64,000 nt of DNA from NCBI RefSeq assembly GCF_900112615.1, contig NZ_FOMK01000001.1, positions 1,798,001 to 1,862,000 on the forward strand, given 5' to 3'. The translations under genes and the position numbers were made by a program. This stretch comes from Chitinophaga sp. CF118 (lineage in GTDB: Bacteria > Bacteroidota > Bacteroidia > Chitinophagales > Chitinophagaceae). Below, in pieces: positions 1-9,298 of the stretch (position 1 is its first letter; each line of letters starts with the position of its first letter). The notes beneath the pieces were generated by a model. The model saw only the letters and a program-made list of their open reading frames with translations, was not told the origin of the DNA and did not search any database.

Positions 1-1061
1 ACACCTATAGCTAATAATCTCAGGCCGGTAGGCACCACCAGCATATTATAGATATTATAGGCGGTGATAATGATGCCAATGGCAATCATCGCTTTCTTTG
101 CATAATTTCTTTTTACACTGAAATAATCAACCGCATTATCAAAAAATATTTCATGTTTCTCACCGGAAAAAAAACAGATCACTACTGCGATAATATTCAC
201 ACCGGGAACCAGATGCAGTAATAACATCCAGGGACTGTACTTCCCTATTGTAAGCGCTCTGCCGGTAATGATATTACGTAACAGCTGGGCTCCTGCATAA
301 AGAAAGAAGATAGTAGCCAGCATAAACAGAAGGTTCAACCATGTAGGCTCCCCTGGCATTCTCTCCGCATCAAACAACACGGTTACACGTGTGCTCAGAT
401 CTCCGATGCAACCCATGTAGGCAAAATAACTGGCCATCCACATAAACAGGTATTCCCATTTATTGAACACCTGGATTTTGGAAGGGAGTTTTCCAAAAAA
501 GGTGCGCCATTTAAAACCATTCTCTACCAGGAAAACGATCACATAATAACAGATCATTTTAAACCACAACAGGAGCAAAGAAGAAATAAGGAGAAAGAGC
601 TCCTTACCAGCAGGAATAAGGCTACCAGTGAATAAGAAGCCACTGCTGAAAGGGTTTCCTGTTTTAGGCAGAAAATAAAAGATGAGAGCAGCAAGCACAC
701 CCGCACTGATCTTATTATCAGTTCCCATCAGGTGGAACCGGGTGATGATTGCCAGCAGATAAGCTGTAAAAACATTCAGATGTGCAAGCAATGCCCAGCT
801 ATCCGTGCCTTTTCCCGGTAAATAGACATCCATTAAATATTGTATTCCAAAGGAGAGGATAATCACAATAGCCATAATAGCAGTATCTTTCCATCTCTTC
901 GCTATTATAAATTCCCATGTCAGAAAGCCCGTTAATCCAGCCAGTTTAATTGGCAGATCGAGGTAGTCCGGTAATTTAAGTAAAGTAAGTCCCCAGGTAA
1001 AAATGGCTAATATCAGGCTGGTTTTTAGTGCGCGTAACTGTATAGGTGTAAAGAATGTCAT
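1..1061 (-). CDS. Polytopic membrane protein, C-terminus cut by window edge
   Basis: The minus strand is open from an ATG at 1061 to the window edge (353 codons, no stop), so the 3' end lies outside. The translation starts MTFFTPIQLRALKTSLILAI and contains about eight or nine strongly hydrophobic segments separated by short charged loops, with motifs such as WEYLFMWMASYFAYMG near the middle. It must sit in the inner membrane. I do not recognise a family; nothing catalytic stands out. It is divergent from arfB, with about 80 bp between the two starts, so the interval should hold two promoters. Reading-frame quality (no stops, hydrophobic periodicity) makes it a real gene; function unknown. Confidence 0.75.
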   Translation of the reverse strand, partial: MTFFTPIQLRALKTSLILAIFTWGLTLLKLPDYLDLPIKLAGLTGFLTWEFIIAKRWKDTAIMAIVIILSFGIQYLMDVYLPGKGTDSWALLAHLNVFTAYLLAIITRFHLMGTDNKISAGVLAALIFYFLPKTGNPFSSGFLFTGSLIPAGKELFLLISSLLLLWFKMICYYVIVFLVENGFKWRTFFGKLPSKIQVFNKWEYLFMWMASYFAYMGCIGDLSTRVTVLFDAERMPGEPTWLNLLFMLATIFFLYAGAQLLRNIITGRALTIGKYSPWMLLLHLVPGVNIIAVVICFFSGEKHEIFFDNAVDYFSVKRNYAKKAMIAIGIIITAYNIYNMLVVPTGLRLLAIG

Positions 1062-1141
1062 AGCCAAAGGGTTTATAGAATGTAGCGAATAATTTACCTT
1101 TATTAAATTACGATAATCAATCATAAGGAAAAGTTAATATA

Positions 1142-1540
1142 ATGAGTATAGATCTTTCCCCGGAAATTAGTTTCAAAACCGCCCGCAGTGGCGGTAGCGG
1201 GGGGCAGAACGTGAACAAGGTGGAAACGATGGTAGAAGGTTATTTTAATGTGGAGGCATCTGCATTATTGACTGCCGAACAAAAAATCCTGGTACAGGAA
1301 AAACTTGCAAACCGTATAAATTCAGAAGGTCTTTTGCAGGTAAGATCTCAGGAAGAGCGTACCCAGCTGGGCAATAAGCAACTGGTAGTAAAAAAAATGA
1401 ACGATCTTGTGCATAAGGCACTGATAAAACCAAGGAAGCGTATTGCCACCAGGCCATCAAAAGCAGTTAAAGAAAAACGACTTCAATTTAAAAAGCAGCT
1501 GTCTGAGAAAAAACAAGGCCGCAGGAAAGGGCTGGAATAA
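1142..1540 (+). CDS. arfB: ArfB alternative ribosome-rescue peptidyl-tRNA hydrolase
   Basis: A 132-aa protein with the release-factor domain 3 signature SGGSGGQNVNKVET at residues 16-29; G20-G21-Q22 is the catalytic GGQ that hydrolyses peptidyl-tRNA. There is no codon-recognition domain, and the C-terminus is a very basic tail (residues 90-132, many K/R) as in ArfB/YaeJ, where the tail enters the empty mRNA channel of a stalled ribosome. Family knowledge: ArfB frees ribosomes stalled at mRNA 3' ends. The length matches the family (about 130-140 aa). The start ATG follows an A/G-rich stretch (aaggaaaagtt). It lies 25 bp upstream of a flippase gene on the same strand, possibly co-transcribed by chance. 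A full RF1 is encoded separately at 21210-22274. Confidence 0.92.
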   Translation: MSIDLSPEISFKTARSGGSGGQNVNKVETMVEGYFNVEASALLTAEQKILVQEKLANRINSEGLLQVRSQEERTQLGNKQLVVKKMNDLVHKALIKPRKRIATRPSKAVKEKRLQFKKQLSEKKQGRRKGLE

Positions 1541-1565
1541 TTAATTTTGGTTAAAAATCAGGGAA

Positions 1566-3101
1566 TTGAGTATTAAATCATTAGCAGGTCAGACGGTATA
1601 CTACGGTTTTAGTAACATAGCAAGTAAACTGCTTAGCTACTTTTTAACCCCCCTTTACCTGGAATTGATGACGCAGGCGGCTTATGGAGAGATGTCTACC
1701 GTATATTCCTACGTGCCCTTTATGAGCATCCTGCTCACTTATGGCATGGAAACGGCTTTCTTCCGCTTTGCCAAAAAGGAAAACAGCCAGTCAGTACTCA
1801 GCACTTCTACTATTTCGCTGCTTGTTACCACTATTATTATCAGCATATTACTTTTATTCCTGCGGGGGCCTATTATCAATTCCTACCTGGGAGACCTCGG
1901 AGGATTGAAAGGACATCCCGGTTTTTATACTTCTATTATTATGTTCATGGCATTTGATGCCCTGACAGCCGTTCCCTTTGCCCAGCTAAGACTGGAAAAC
2001 AAACCAATGCGTTATGCATTCATCCGGCTTGCCGGTATTTTTGCAACCGTCGGCTTTAATGTCTTTTTCCTGGTACTGGTTCCTAAACTGCATGCCGCAG
2101 GATACAGCTGGTTTCCGGCAGTGAATGCAGACGATCAGGTGGGCTATATTTACCTGAGCAATATGCTGGGAAGCGGGGTCACATTCTTACTCTTCCTACC
2201 ACAGTTACTACATATCAAATGGAACTTTGACAGTAAAATATGGAAGCAGATGATGAATTACGGACTTCCGTTAATCATCTTTGGTATGGCAGGTATGGTG
2301 AACGAAACCTTTGACCGTGCATGGTTCCTCCCGCAGTTCCTACCAGGGAATAATATGGAGGTAAAAAAACAACTGATCGGTATTTATGCCGCTAACTATA
2401 AACTGGCAATTCTGATCACCATGTTCATACAGGCTTTTAAGTTAGGGGCAGAGCCCTTTTTCTTTAAACAGGCAGAAGGGGTGAATCCTCAGAAAGTGTA
2501 TGCCCGTATTATGAAGCTGTTTGTGGTGCTGCTTTGCTTGATGTTCCTGTTTGTAAGTCTTTACCTGAATGTGTGGAAAATTTTCCTGCGCAGACCCGTA
2601 TACTATCCGGGCATGAAGATCGTACCGGTCCTCTTGCTGGCCAATATGTTCTTAGGAATTTATTATAACCTGACAATCTGGTTCAAACTCACAGACCGTA
2701 CCCGTATGGGTGCTATCATTACCATCATCACTGCTGTAATGGCCTTTTTGCTGAACTGGTGGTGGATTCCCAGGATGGGCTACTTTGGTGCTGCACTGGC
2801 AACGATGGTATGTTACTTTATCCAGATGTCAATATGTTATGCACTGGGACAAAAATATTATCCTGTCCCTTACCACCTCCCAAGGATCATCACCTACATT
2901 ATCACGGCAGTGCTCACTTACTACTGCTTTGATTTCCTGAACCGGAAACTGATTTCGCCGAATGATATCTATGCATTGAAACCACTTTCGCTGATAGTTG
3001 CCACCCTGTTTTTCGGAGCCTACATCTGGTTTATGCTGAAAATGGAGAAGAAAGAATTTGCCCGTTTACCGTTTATAGGAAAGTTTGTAAGCTGGATTTA
3101 A
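1566..3101 (+). CDS. Polysaccharide/oligosaccharide flippase (Wzx/MviN-like, MATE fold)
   Basis: A 511-aa protein with about 14 hydrophobic segments spread over its whole length, beginning SIKSLAGQTVYYGFSNIASK, the typical N-terminus of Bacteroidota polysaccharide-biosynthesis membrane proteins. Such proteins flip lipid-linked saccharide units (O-antigen, capsule, or lipid II-like) across the inner membrane. The start is a TTG at 1566 preceded by AGGGAA; no ATG lies near, and the conserved N-terminus begins directly at this codon, so TTG is accepted. No glycosyltransferases adjoin it, so the substrate cannot be inferred. It follows arfB by 25 bp and is followed by a small DUF2281-like gene after 23 bp. 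Confidence 0.85.
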   Translation: MSIKSLAGQTVYYGFSNIASKLLSYFLTPLYLELMTQAAYGEMSTVYSYVPFMSILLTYGMETAFFRFAKKENSQSVLSTSTISLLVTTIIISILLLFLRGPIINSYLGDLGGLKGHPGFYTSIIMFMAFDALTAVPFAQLRLENKPMRYAFIRLAGIFATVGFNVFFLVLVPKLHAAGYSWFPAVNADDQVGYIYLSNMLGSGVTFLLFLPQLLHIKWNFDSKIWKQMMNYGLPLIIFGMAGMVNETFDRAWFLPQFLPGNNMEVKKQLIGIYAANYKLAILITMFIQAFKLGAEPFFFKQAEGVNPQKVYARIMKLFVVLLCLMFLFVSLYLNVWKIFLRRPVYYPGMKIVPVLLLANMFLGIYYNLTIWFKLTDRTRMGAIITIITAVMAFLLNWWWIPRMGYFGAALATMVCYFIQMSICYALGQKYYPVPYHLPRIITYIITAVLTYYCFDFLNRKLISPNDIYALKPLSLIVATLFFGAYIWFMLKMEKKEFARLPFIGKFVSWI

Positions 3102-3124
3102 GTAAATTCGAAAAGGTGCTTTTA

Positions 3125-3328
3125 ATGAATAATAATTTTATTGAAAAAATAAATCAGTTACCCCTTGATAAGCAGCAGGAAGTTGAAGATTTTGTCAACT
3201 TCCTCATAAGTAAATATCAAGCAGGTTCAACAAACATCAAAGCGGCTGAAAAACGCAAGTCTAACATGGGCTGGGCCAAGGGTAAAATATGGGTAACTGA
3301 TGATTTTAATATCCAAAGGATCTGGTAA
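3125..3328 (+). CDS. DUF2281-family small protein
   Basis: A 67-aa protein starting MNNNFIEKINQLPLDKQQEV. It has the family's amphipathic N-terminal helix (LPxxKQxEVxDFVxFL) and the ending GWAKGKIWVTDDFN, which matches the usual 'G-AKG-I-MS-DFD' tail of DUF2281 proteins. Members are often antitoxin-like partners of PIN-domain toxins, but no toxin gene lies downstream here: the next gene is an opposite-strand hydrolase 9 bp away. I chose the ATG at 3125, which has AAAAGGTG 7 bp upstream, over a GTG at 3116. It could be a solitary antitoxin remnant; function not shown. Confidence 0.7.
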   Translation: MNNNFIEKINQLPLDKQQEVEDFVNFLISKYQAGSTNIKAAEKRKSNMGWAKGKIWVTDDFNIQRIW

Positions 3329-3337
3329 GAACTGGAT

Positions 3338-3976
3338 CTAGTGCAAAAACGGATTATTCTTTTTCTCAAATCCTATGGTCGTTGATTGCCCATGGCCGGG
3401 ATATACGATAACTTCATCCGGTAGTACGAACAATTTTTCCCGTATGCTGTTAATTAATGTCTGATGGCTGCCACCGGGCAAGTCTGTACGACCGATACTC
3501 TGGTAAAACAGTACATCGCCACCAATAAGAAGCTGCTGGCCGGCACAATAGAAACAAACACTTCCGGGTGAATGTCCTGGCGTTAACAACACTTCCAGTT
3601 CATCATCACCCAATTTTATCTTTTCACCGGCTTCCAGATAACGGATTGGCTCTGGGGATGGTTCAAACGGAACATTATACATTTTACCAATTTCAGGAGA
3701 ACGATCCAATACAATTTTATCTAAAATATGCATTTCCAGCCCTACTCCATATGTTTTTGCAACCAGCCGGTTACCAAAAATATGATCCAGGTGGCAATGA
3801 GTATTTAGCAGACGGGTAACATTTAACCCTTCTTTTTCGATATATGTTAGTAATTCTTTTCGTTCTTCTTCAAAATAACAGCCCGGATCTATAATTATAC
3901 AATCCTTTTTTTCGTTAATGACTAAATAGGTATTTTCCTGAAATGGATTAAAGGTCAAACATTGTATTTCAAGCAT
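3338..3976 (-). CDS. MBL-fold metallohydrolase (glyoxalase II-like)
   Basis: A 212-aa metallo-beta-lactamase-fold protein. THCHLDH at residues 59-65 is the HxHxDH di-metal motif; H135 (TPGHS), D154 (GGDVLF) and H195 (PGHG) supply the remaining ligands. The size and the PGHSPGS/FYQSIGRTDLPGG segments match the YcbL/GloB-type hydroxyacylglutathione hydrolase-like group, cytosolic thioester hydrolases. The C-terminal substrate-binding domain of true glyoxalase II is absent, so glutathione-thioester specificity is not assured. It is monocistronic, convergent with the DUF2281 gene and divergent from the large outer-membrane protein gene at 4033 (56 bp between starts). Confidence 0.88.
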   Translation of the reverse strand: MLEIQCLTFNPFQENTYLVINEKKDCIIIDPGCYFEEERKELLTYIEKEGLNVTRLLNTHCHLDHIFGNRLVAKTYGVGLEMHILDKIVLDRSPEIGKMYNVPFEPSPEPIRYLEAGEKIKLGDDELEVLLTPGHSPGSVCFYCAGQQLLIGGDVLFYQSIGRTDLPGGSHQTLINSIREKLFVLPDEVIVYPGHGQSTTIGFEKKNNPFLH

Positions 3977-4032
3977 TGTTACCGATTTTTGCTAATTTTA
4001 ATTAAGAACGCAATATTATCAATACTTTCTGT

Positions 4033-7000
4033 ATGAACCGACTTATTACCAGGTTATTATTTACCGGTACCCTATTACTTGGCTCGTATCTTTCCCAGGC
4101 GCAGACCAACTCCGTGGAATTTGGACAGAACCGCATACAGCATAAGAACTTTAAATGGCGTTATTATCAAACCAGCCATTTTAATACTTATTTCAGCCAG
4201 AATGGGTTAGAGCTCGGTAAGTACGTGGCACAGGTTGCAGAAAAGGAACTACCCCAACTAGAACAGTTCATGGAATTCACATTCCGGCAGAAGGTAAATA
4301 TTGTGGTCTATAACAGCTTCGGTGAAATGAAGCAATCCAATATTGGTATTGGCATCGATTGGCAGAATACCGGCGGCGTTACCAAGCTGGTGGGGAATAA
4401 GTTATTGGTATATTTTGATGGTGATCACGAACATCTGCGGCAACAGATCCGCCAGGGTATTGCCCGCGTAATGCTCGAAAGCCTGATTTTCGGAGAAGAT
4501 ATCGGGGAGTTTGCAGGAAACGCCGTATTAATAGATTTCCCAAAATGGTTCACGGATGGCTTTATTGCCTATGCAGCAGAAAACTGGAACGCCACACTGG
4601 ATGATGAACTGAAAGATGCCCTGCAGTCTGGCAGATATACCTCTTTTAATTTCCTGGCTTATGAAAAACCACTCCTGGCCGGACACGCCTTCTGGTATTA
4701 TATAGAAAGTAAATACGGAAAGGACGCAGTGCCTTACCTCATGTATATTTCCCGCATTAACCGCGGACTGAAAAAAGGATTTGAACAGGTATTGAGCCAG
4801 AAACCTAAAAATACATTGAAGGATTTCATGGTATACAATACTAAACGTTACCAGGATGATAACCGCAAACGTAAACAGGTTACCCGTGGCCGTACTGTAG
4901 TAGCACGTGAAATAAAGAAGTCCAACTTCTATCGTTTCCAGGCAAATCCAAAAGGTAATAACTATGCAGTTGTAGAATTTACCAAAGGTGTTTACAGAGT
5001 ACAAATCCAGGTAGCTGATAACAAGCCAAAGGTATTACTCCGTAGTGGTGTAAGGATGCAGGAAAGTCAGCTGGACCCGAACTATCCTCTGCTGGCATGG
5101 AATCAGAAAGGTAACCGACTTGCTATCATCTACGAACACGAAGGCAAGACAAAACTCATGATCTACGATCTCATATCAAAAACGACCCTCCGTCAGGACC
5201 TTAATAAGTTCGACAGGGTAATAGATATGAAATACTTCTTTGAGTTTGATAATTCTCTGCTGCTGTCTGCTGTAAGAAACGGACATACTGATATTTATAC
5301 TTACAGCATCACAAACAATAAAGTAGATCAGATCACCAATGATGTATACGACGATCTGGATCCCTCTTTCGTTGCCTTCCCTGGCAAAAGCGGAATCATC
5401 TACTCTTCCAACAGGCCATCACCTACCGCTAAAGGAAGTGATACCGTACTGCCTGGGGGACATTATAATGTATTCCTGATAGACAACTGGAATAAGAGCG
5501 CAGATAAACAGGTTTCACAGTTGACCGATATGAAATATGGTGATGCACGTTCGCCATTACAATATAATAATTCACACTTCACCTTTGTAAGTGACGTTAA
5601 CGGTATCCGTAACCGTTATGCAGGTTTCTTTAAAACAGAAAGAGCGGGGGTGGATTCTCTCTTCTTTGTAGGATCTGAAATACTGCATAATCCTGAGAAA
5701 ACTGAGCTGGATTCTGCCCTGGCAGATTATGGTGCAACCGAACCTGATTCAGTAATGGCGGTATCCATTACCAAGGATTCTACTTACACATTCCCGCTTA
5801 CCAACTATCAATATGGTATTAAGGAATCAAGAGGAGCCGGTGACCAGAGTGAGGTATCACAGGTAATCCAGCAATTTGGTTTTAAACGTCTTTTCAAACT
5901 GAAAGTAGATACTGTTGCACTGCGTAAACGTAATGTCAATTCCCGTCCTACTACCTTCAGAGCACGCGAGATGCATGAGGACAGCATCCGTTTGGGATTA
6001 CCAACTTATCACTCCAAACCTAAAGCAGATACTGCGAAGAAAGCAGATTTCTTCCAGAGTGAATTTGGCAGTGAACCTGTTGATAGTACAAGCAACGCTG
6101 CAGGTACCGCTACACAGATACCATTGTTCCAACCGGTTCTTAAATCAGCAAAACTGCTGCCTTATAAATTGAAGTTCTCGTCCGACTATCTTGTTCTTCA
6201 ACTGGATAACTCCGTATTGATTAACCGCTACCAGCCGTTTACAGGAAGGCCAACAAGCCCGATACAATTGTCGGACCCGCTGAATGGTATGATCCGTATT
6301 GGTATCAGTGATCTGATGGAAGATTATAAATTTACCGGAGGATTCCGGGTACCTTCTTCTTTGGATGGTACGGAGTATTTCTTTTCATTCTCTTATCTGA
6401 AAAGGCGGTTTGATTATAAATTCACTTACTACCGTAAAGCAAATAAAAACTCCTATCTGGGAACAGATGAAAATGGTAACGTACTCTTTAGTTTACCCAC
6501 TAAACTAAGGACGAACCTCTATCAACTGGATGTTCGTTATCCATTTGACGAAGCCAGAAGTCTTCGTTTGCAGGTAGGACTCCGTAACGATAAGTATATC
6601 TTCTCTTCTGTAGAGGAAACAACGTTAAAGGCACCGGACTTCCATGATACATATGCTTTACTCCGGTTGGAATATGTATATGACAATACAATAAATCCAG
6701 CTGTTAATATCTGGCATGGCACCCGCTATAAAATATATGGTGATATGAATTCGCAGATCGATGGTAATATGAATGAGTTATTGGGCACATCTGCGGCTAA
6801 AGGGAAGTTCACATATAATATGGGAATAGATATACGCCACTACGAATCTATTTTCCGCAACTTTATATGGGCTACCCGTTTCTCTGCAGATCTCTCCTGG
6901 GGCACACAGAAATTAATTTATTACCTGGGCGGTGTTGACAACTGGCTGAATCCTAAGATCAATACCAATACGCCAATAAATCTGAATGAGAGTTATGCAT

Positions 7001-7413
7001 TCCAGACATTGTCAACTCCTTTACGTGGTTACAAACAGAATGCAAAGAATGGTAACAATGTAATGGTATTAAATACTGAATTACGTTTACCCGTATTTGC
7101 CACTTTCATGGACAGACCAATTAACTCTTCCATTATCCGGAACTTCCAGCTTACATCTTTTATAGACATAGGTACTGCATGGAATCAGAAACTGAGTTTT
7201 AAAGATGCGAACTATAGTTATTACACCGGCAGTGATGGTACAGTAACCGTGAAAATAAAAGAAGGATTCCTTGGGCCGTTTGTAGGGGGGTATGGTTTTG
7301 GTGCCCGCACCACACTCGCAGGTTACTTCATGCGTGTAGATGCTGGCTGGCCTGCGGTAGGTTTCTTCCGTGGTAAACCAATCTGGTACTTCGGAATGGG
7401 AGTAGACTTCTAA
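4033..7413 (+). CDS. Large TolB-like propeller / outer-membrane beta-barrel protein
   Basis: A 1126-aa secreted protein. A signal peptide (residues 1-24, ending YLSQAQ) is followed by a domain of about 260 residues resembling peptidase-MA-type folds, with FPKWFTDGFIAYAAENW but no HExxH, so probably inactive. Next come TolB/PD40-like repeats (roughly 300-560, e.g. LLAWNQKGNRLAIIYEHEGK and IIYSSNRPSP). The last 400 residues are beta-strand-rich with alternating aromatics (LNTELRLPVFATFM..., VDAGWPAVGFFRGKPIWYFG), like the C-terminal barrel of BamA/D15 proteins, ending in GMGVDF with a terminal Phe as expected of an outer-membrane barrel. Bacteroidota homologues are often named 'translocation protein TolB' but are not orthologues of E. 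coli TolB. It is monocistronic, with a strong terminator behind it. Confidence 0.75.
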   Translation: MNRLITRLLFTGTLLLGSYLSQAQTNSVEFGQNRIQHKNFKWRYYQTSHFNTYFSQNGLELGKYVAQVAEKELPQLEQFMEFTFRQKVNIVVYNSFGEMKQSNIGIGIDWQNTGGVTKLVGNKLLVYFDGDHEHLRQQIRQGIARVMLESLIFGEDIGEFAGNAVLIDFPKWFTDGFIAYAAENWNATLDDELKDALQSGRYTSFNFLAYEKPLLAGHAFWYYIESKYGKDAVPYLMYISRINRGLKKGFEQVLSQKPKNTLKDFMVYNTKRYQDDNRKRKQVTRGRTVVAREIKKSNFYRFQANPKGNNYAVVEFTKGVYRVQIQVADNKPKVLLRSGVRMQESQLDPNYPLLAWNQKGNRLAIIYEHEGKTKLMIYDLISKTTLRQDLNKFDRVIDMKYFFEFDNSLLLSAVRNGHTDIYTYSITNNKVDQITNDVYDDLDPSFVAFPGKSGIIYSSNRPSPTAKGSDTVLPGGHYNVFLIDNWNKSADKQVSQLTDMKYGDARSPLQYNNSHFTFVSDVNGIRNRYAGFFKTERAGVDSLFFVGSEILHNPEKTELDSALADYGATEPDSVMAVSITKDSTYTFPLTNYQYGIKESRGAGDQSEVSQVIQQFGFKRLFKLKVDTVALRKRNVNSRPTTFRAREMHEDSIRLGLPTYHSKPKADTAKKADFFQSEFGSEPVDSTSNAAGTATQIPLFQPVLKSAKLLPYKLKFSSDYLVLQLDNSVLINRYQPFTGRPTSPIQLSDPLNGMIRIGISDLMEDYKFTGGFRVPSSLDGTEYFFSFSYLKRRFDYKFTYYRKANKNSYLGTDENGNVLFSLPTKLRTNLYQLDVRYPFDEARSLRLQVGLRNDKYIFSSVEETTLKAPDFHDTYALLRLEYVYDNTINPAVNIWHGTRYKIYGDMNSQIDGNMNELLGTSAAKGKFTYNMGIDIRHYESIFRNFIWATRFSADLSWGTQKLIYYLGGVDNWLNPKINTNTPINLNESYAFQTLSTPLRGYKQNAKNGNNVMVLNTELRLPVFATFMDRPINSSIIRNFQLTSFIDIGTAWNQKLSFKDANYSYYTGSDGTVTVKIKEGFLGPFVGGYGFGARTTLAGYFMRVDAGWPAVGFFRGKPIWYFGMGVDF

Positions 7414-7426
7414 ACAAAAAAGATAA

Positions 7427-7470
7427 AAAAAGAAGAGGCTGTATCAATACGATACAGCCTCTTCTTTTTT
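7427..7470. terminator. Bidirectional rho-independent terminator
   Basis: A perfect 18-bp inverted repeat (arms 7428-7445 and 7451-7468; core GAGGCTGTATC / GATACAGCCTC) with a 5-nt loop. A-rich and T-rich flanks make it work in both directions. It sits just after the barrel protein stop at 7413 and before the convergent DgkA gene. Confidence 0.9.
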
Positions 7471-7520
7471 GGGGCCCTGGTGAACATTATGTTTCTTTTA
7501 AGCTACACCTGCTTCCATCT

Positions 7521-7886
7521 TCATCCTTTCAGCAAGGGGATAAATATGATACATCCTGTAATCAGGGCAATCAATGCAGCTACTAATACAGCACCTGCTG
7601 CTACATCCTTGATCCATTTTACCTGAGGATGATATTCCGGCGATACATGATCCATGATCTTTTCTATCACGGTGTTCAACATCTCTGTAATCCAAACAAG
7701 TCCTGTAACCAGCAACACTGCTATCCACTGAGCTCCTGATAATTTACACCAGCAGCCGGCAGCCACCACCACCACGGTAGCTGCCGCATGAATACGGGCA
7801 TGTGGTTCACTTCGAAGAAAAGCAATAATGCCATCAATTGCAAACTTGAAACTCTTCAATCGTTGCTGCAGGTAATTCATGATCAT
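7521..7886 (-). CDS. Diacylglycerol/undecaprenol kinase (DgkA family)
   Basis: A 121-aa integral membrane kinase with three transmembrane segments. The DgkA signature EMLNTVIE lies at 68-75, with KDVAAGAVL at 93-101; both supply the conserved Glu/Asn/Asp residues of the active site. The enzyme phosphorylates diacylglycerol, or in many bacteria undecaprenol, using ATP at the inner membrane, and so recycles lipid carriers. Translation starts MIMNYL, so ATG 7886 or the second Met two codons later may be used. It lies 12 bp after creD and is the last gene of a four-gene operon beginning at 10269, which suggests envelope-stress-linked expression. Confidence 0.88.
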   Translation of the reverse strand: MIMNYLQQRLKSFKFAIDGIIAFLRSEPHARIHAAATVVVVAAGCWCKLSGAQWIAVLLVTGLVWITEMLNTVIEKIMDHVSPEYHPQVKWIKDVAAGAVLVAALIALITGCIIFIPLLKG

Positions 7887-7898
7887 TACATTTATAAA

Positions 7899-9221
7899 CT
7901 ACAATTCTCCCCACTTAATCTTACGACTAAAGTACATAACAACTGCCAGTATTATAAACAAACCAAGACTACCCATCAACAATGCCTGATCTTCAGATCT
8001 GATAATCACATAAATAAAGCCATACAGGATTAGCAGGATACCACCTATGCCAGCACCGGTGCGATAACTACGGAACACGCTAGCCGTATAAATCGTAACA
8101 AGACCCAATGTTAACAATGCAGAGATGCAATAAGCAATGCTAAAATTCAATTGTTCTGCCAGGGCAATCAGCAGGGTATAAAAAATACACAGAGCCAGCC
8201 CAATCAGTATATATTGTAATGGATGAACAGTGTAATGTTTTAACAGCTCAATAAAGTAGAATACAAGGAAAGTAAGACCGATAATAAGAATAGCATATTT
8301 CACAGCACGGGTAGATTGCTGGTATCCATCTACCGGCATAAATAATTTCACACCAAAATCAGCAGTATGCAGGTCATATTTCTTATCTGTCCAGCTCTGG
8401 GGAAAATTACGGTTCAGATGAGACACCTGCCAGGAAGCAGCAAATCCTTTTTTGTGTACGTTGTGCTGGTTGGGTAGGAAAGCTCCATCAAAACTGGGAT
8501 GTGTCCAGTTTGAATTAAGTTCTACAACAGTAGATTTACCTACCGGAGAGAAGGAAACCTCACCGGAGCCCCTCAAGTCCAGATTAATTGAGAACGTGCC
8601 CCCGTTTAAACTGTCGTTCTCAAATGCCAGCGGTATTTTCGTTTGCATACCACTTGGTAAAAGTACATTAGTAACACCCGGATTGAAAATAAGTGTTTGC
8701 CCGTTCCATTGTACCTGCGCCTGGTTACCAATACCCCGCATATCAGTTACTCCCACAGCCAGGTAAGCATCTTTCAATAACAGGTTTTCCCTTGGAATAT
8801 TCAGGCCGGCAACATCCAGTGCAGAGAATGAACCATTTATCTGCAGGTGAGAACTGTAAACTGCCACCTGATAAATACCACGTTTGCGGATTTCCGGAAG
8901 TAGTTCCCCGTTAATTTTTAGCTTATCAGGAAGGAACAAAGCAATGGATGTTTCGCCTGGTTTTGTTACATAAGGGATAACAATTACAGGTCCGGTAATG
9001 GTTTGTGCATCTCCCCATTTTGCACTTACTTCCCCGGTAGCCTCAGATTGCCGCCGTTCCCGCTCAGAGATTATGCTCATAATCATGGCAGTAGGAATTA
9101 GCAGCAGCAGTACAAGTATGCCAATTAAGATCGCTTTGATACCGTATGCATAACGTTTGAAAAATGGTTTATTATCGGTATCTGATGCAGGTTTCTGTGA
9201 AAAAGATGATTGTTCTTCCAT
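7899..9221 (-). CDS. creD: CreD-like inner-membrane protein
   Basis: About 440 aa from ATG 9221 (MEEQSSFSQK); an in-frame ATG at 9257 would add 12 residues, but that stretch reads like an A-rich leader. It has an N-terminal transmembrane helix (KAILIGILVLLLLIPTAMI), the CreD pattern ISERERRQSEATGEVSAKWG, a large periplasmic beta-rich domain, and about five C-terminal membrane helices starting near VKYAILIIGLTFLVFYFIELL. CreD is an inner-membrane protein linked to envelope integrity and, in Enterobacteria and Stenotrophomonas, controlled by CreBC. No CreBC pair is present here. A small winged-helix regulator is encoded just upstream, and a palindrome at 9264-9284 overlaps the region where a creD promoter would lie. 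Confidence 0.9.
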   Translation of the reverse strand: MEEQSSFSQKPASDTDNKPFFKRYAYGIKAILIGILVLLLLIPTAMIMSIISERERRQSEATGEVSAKWGDAQTITGPVIVIPYVTKPGETSIALFLPDKLKINGELLPEIRKRGIYQVAVYSSHLQINGSFSALDVAGLNIPRENLLLKDAYLAVGVTDMRGIGNQAQVQWNGQTLIFNPGVTNVLLPSGMQTKIPLAFENDSLNGGTFSINLDLRGSGEVSFSPVGKSTVVELNSNWTHPSFDGAFLPNQHNVHKKGFAASWQVSHLNRNFPQSWTDKKYDLHTADFGVKLFMPVDGYQQSTRAVKYAILIIGLTFLVFYFIELLKHYTVHPLQYILIGLALCIFYTLLIALAEQLNFSIAYCISALLTLGLVTIYTASVFRSYRTGAGIGGILLILYGFIYVIIRSEDQALLMGSLGLFIILAVVMYFSRKIKWGEL

Positions 9222-9263
9222 GTTTTTGTTGCGGTTAGTTGTTTCTATGTTTATCATTTAAAA

Positions 9264-9284
9264 GTGCTTTGAATTTCAAAGTAC
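9264..9284. promoter_or_regulatory. Palindromic putative operator upstream of creD
   Basis: The core CTTTGAATTTCAAAG (9267-9281) is a perfect 15-bp palindrome; extended to 21 bp (9264-9284) it has a single mismatched pair. It lies between the winged-helix regulator gene and creD. A near copy occurs at 10277-10297 in front of the first gene of the same operon. Role as operator is inferred. Confidence 0.6.
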
Positions 9285-9298
9285 AGGGACAAAAAAAA

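Noticed and set aside
3125..3328. Toxin-antitoxin module around the DUF2281 gene
   Set aside because: No PIN-domain or other toxin gene adjoins; the gene stands alone.
4528..5004. 158-codon minus-strand open frame with hydrophobic stretches
   Set aside because: Antisense shadow inside the TolB/barrel gene, which has clear protein signatures in the sense frame.
7498..7728. Open frame of 76 codons on the minus strand, Cys-rich
   Set aside because: Out-of-frame shadow of the DgkA-family gene, whose frame carries the family motifs.
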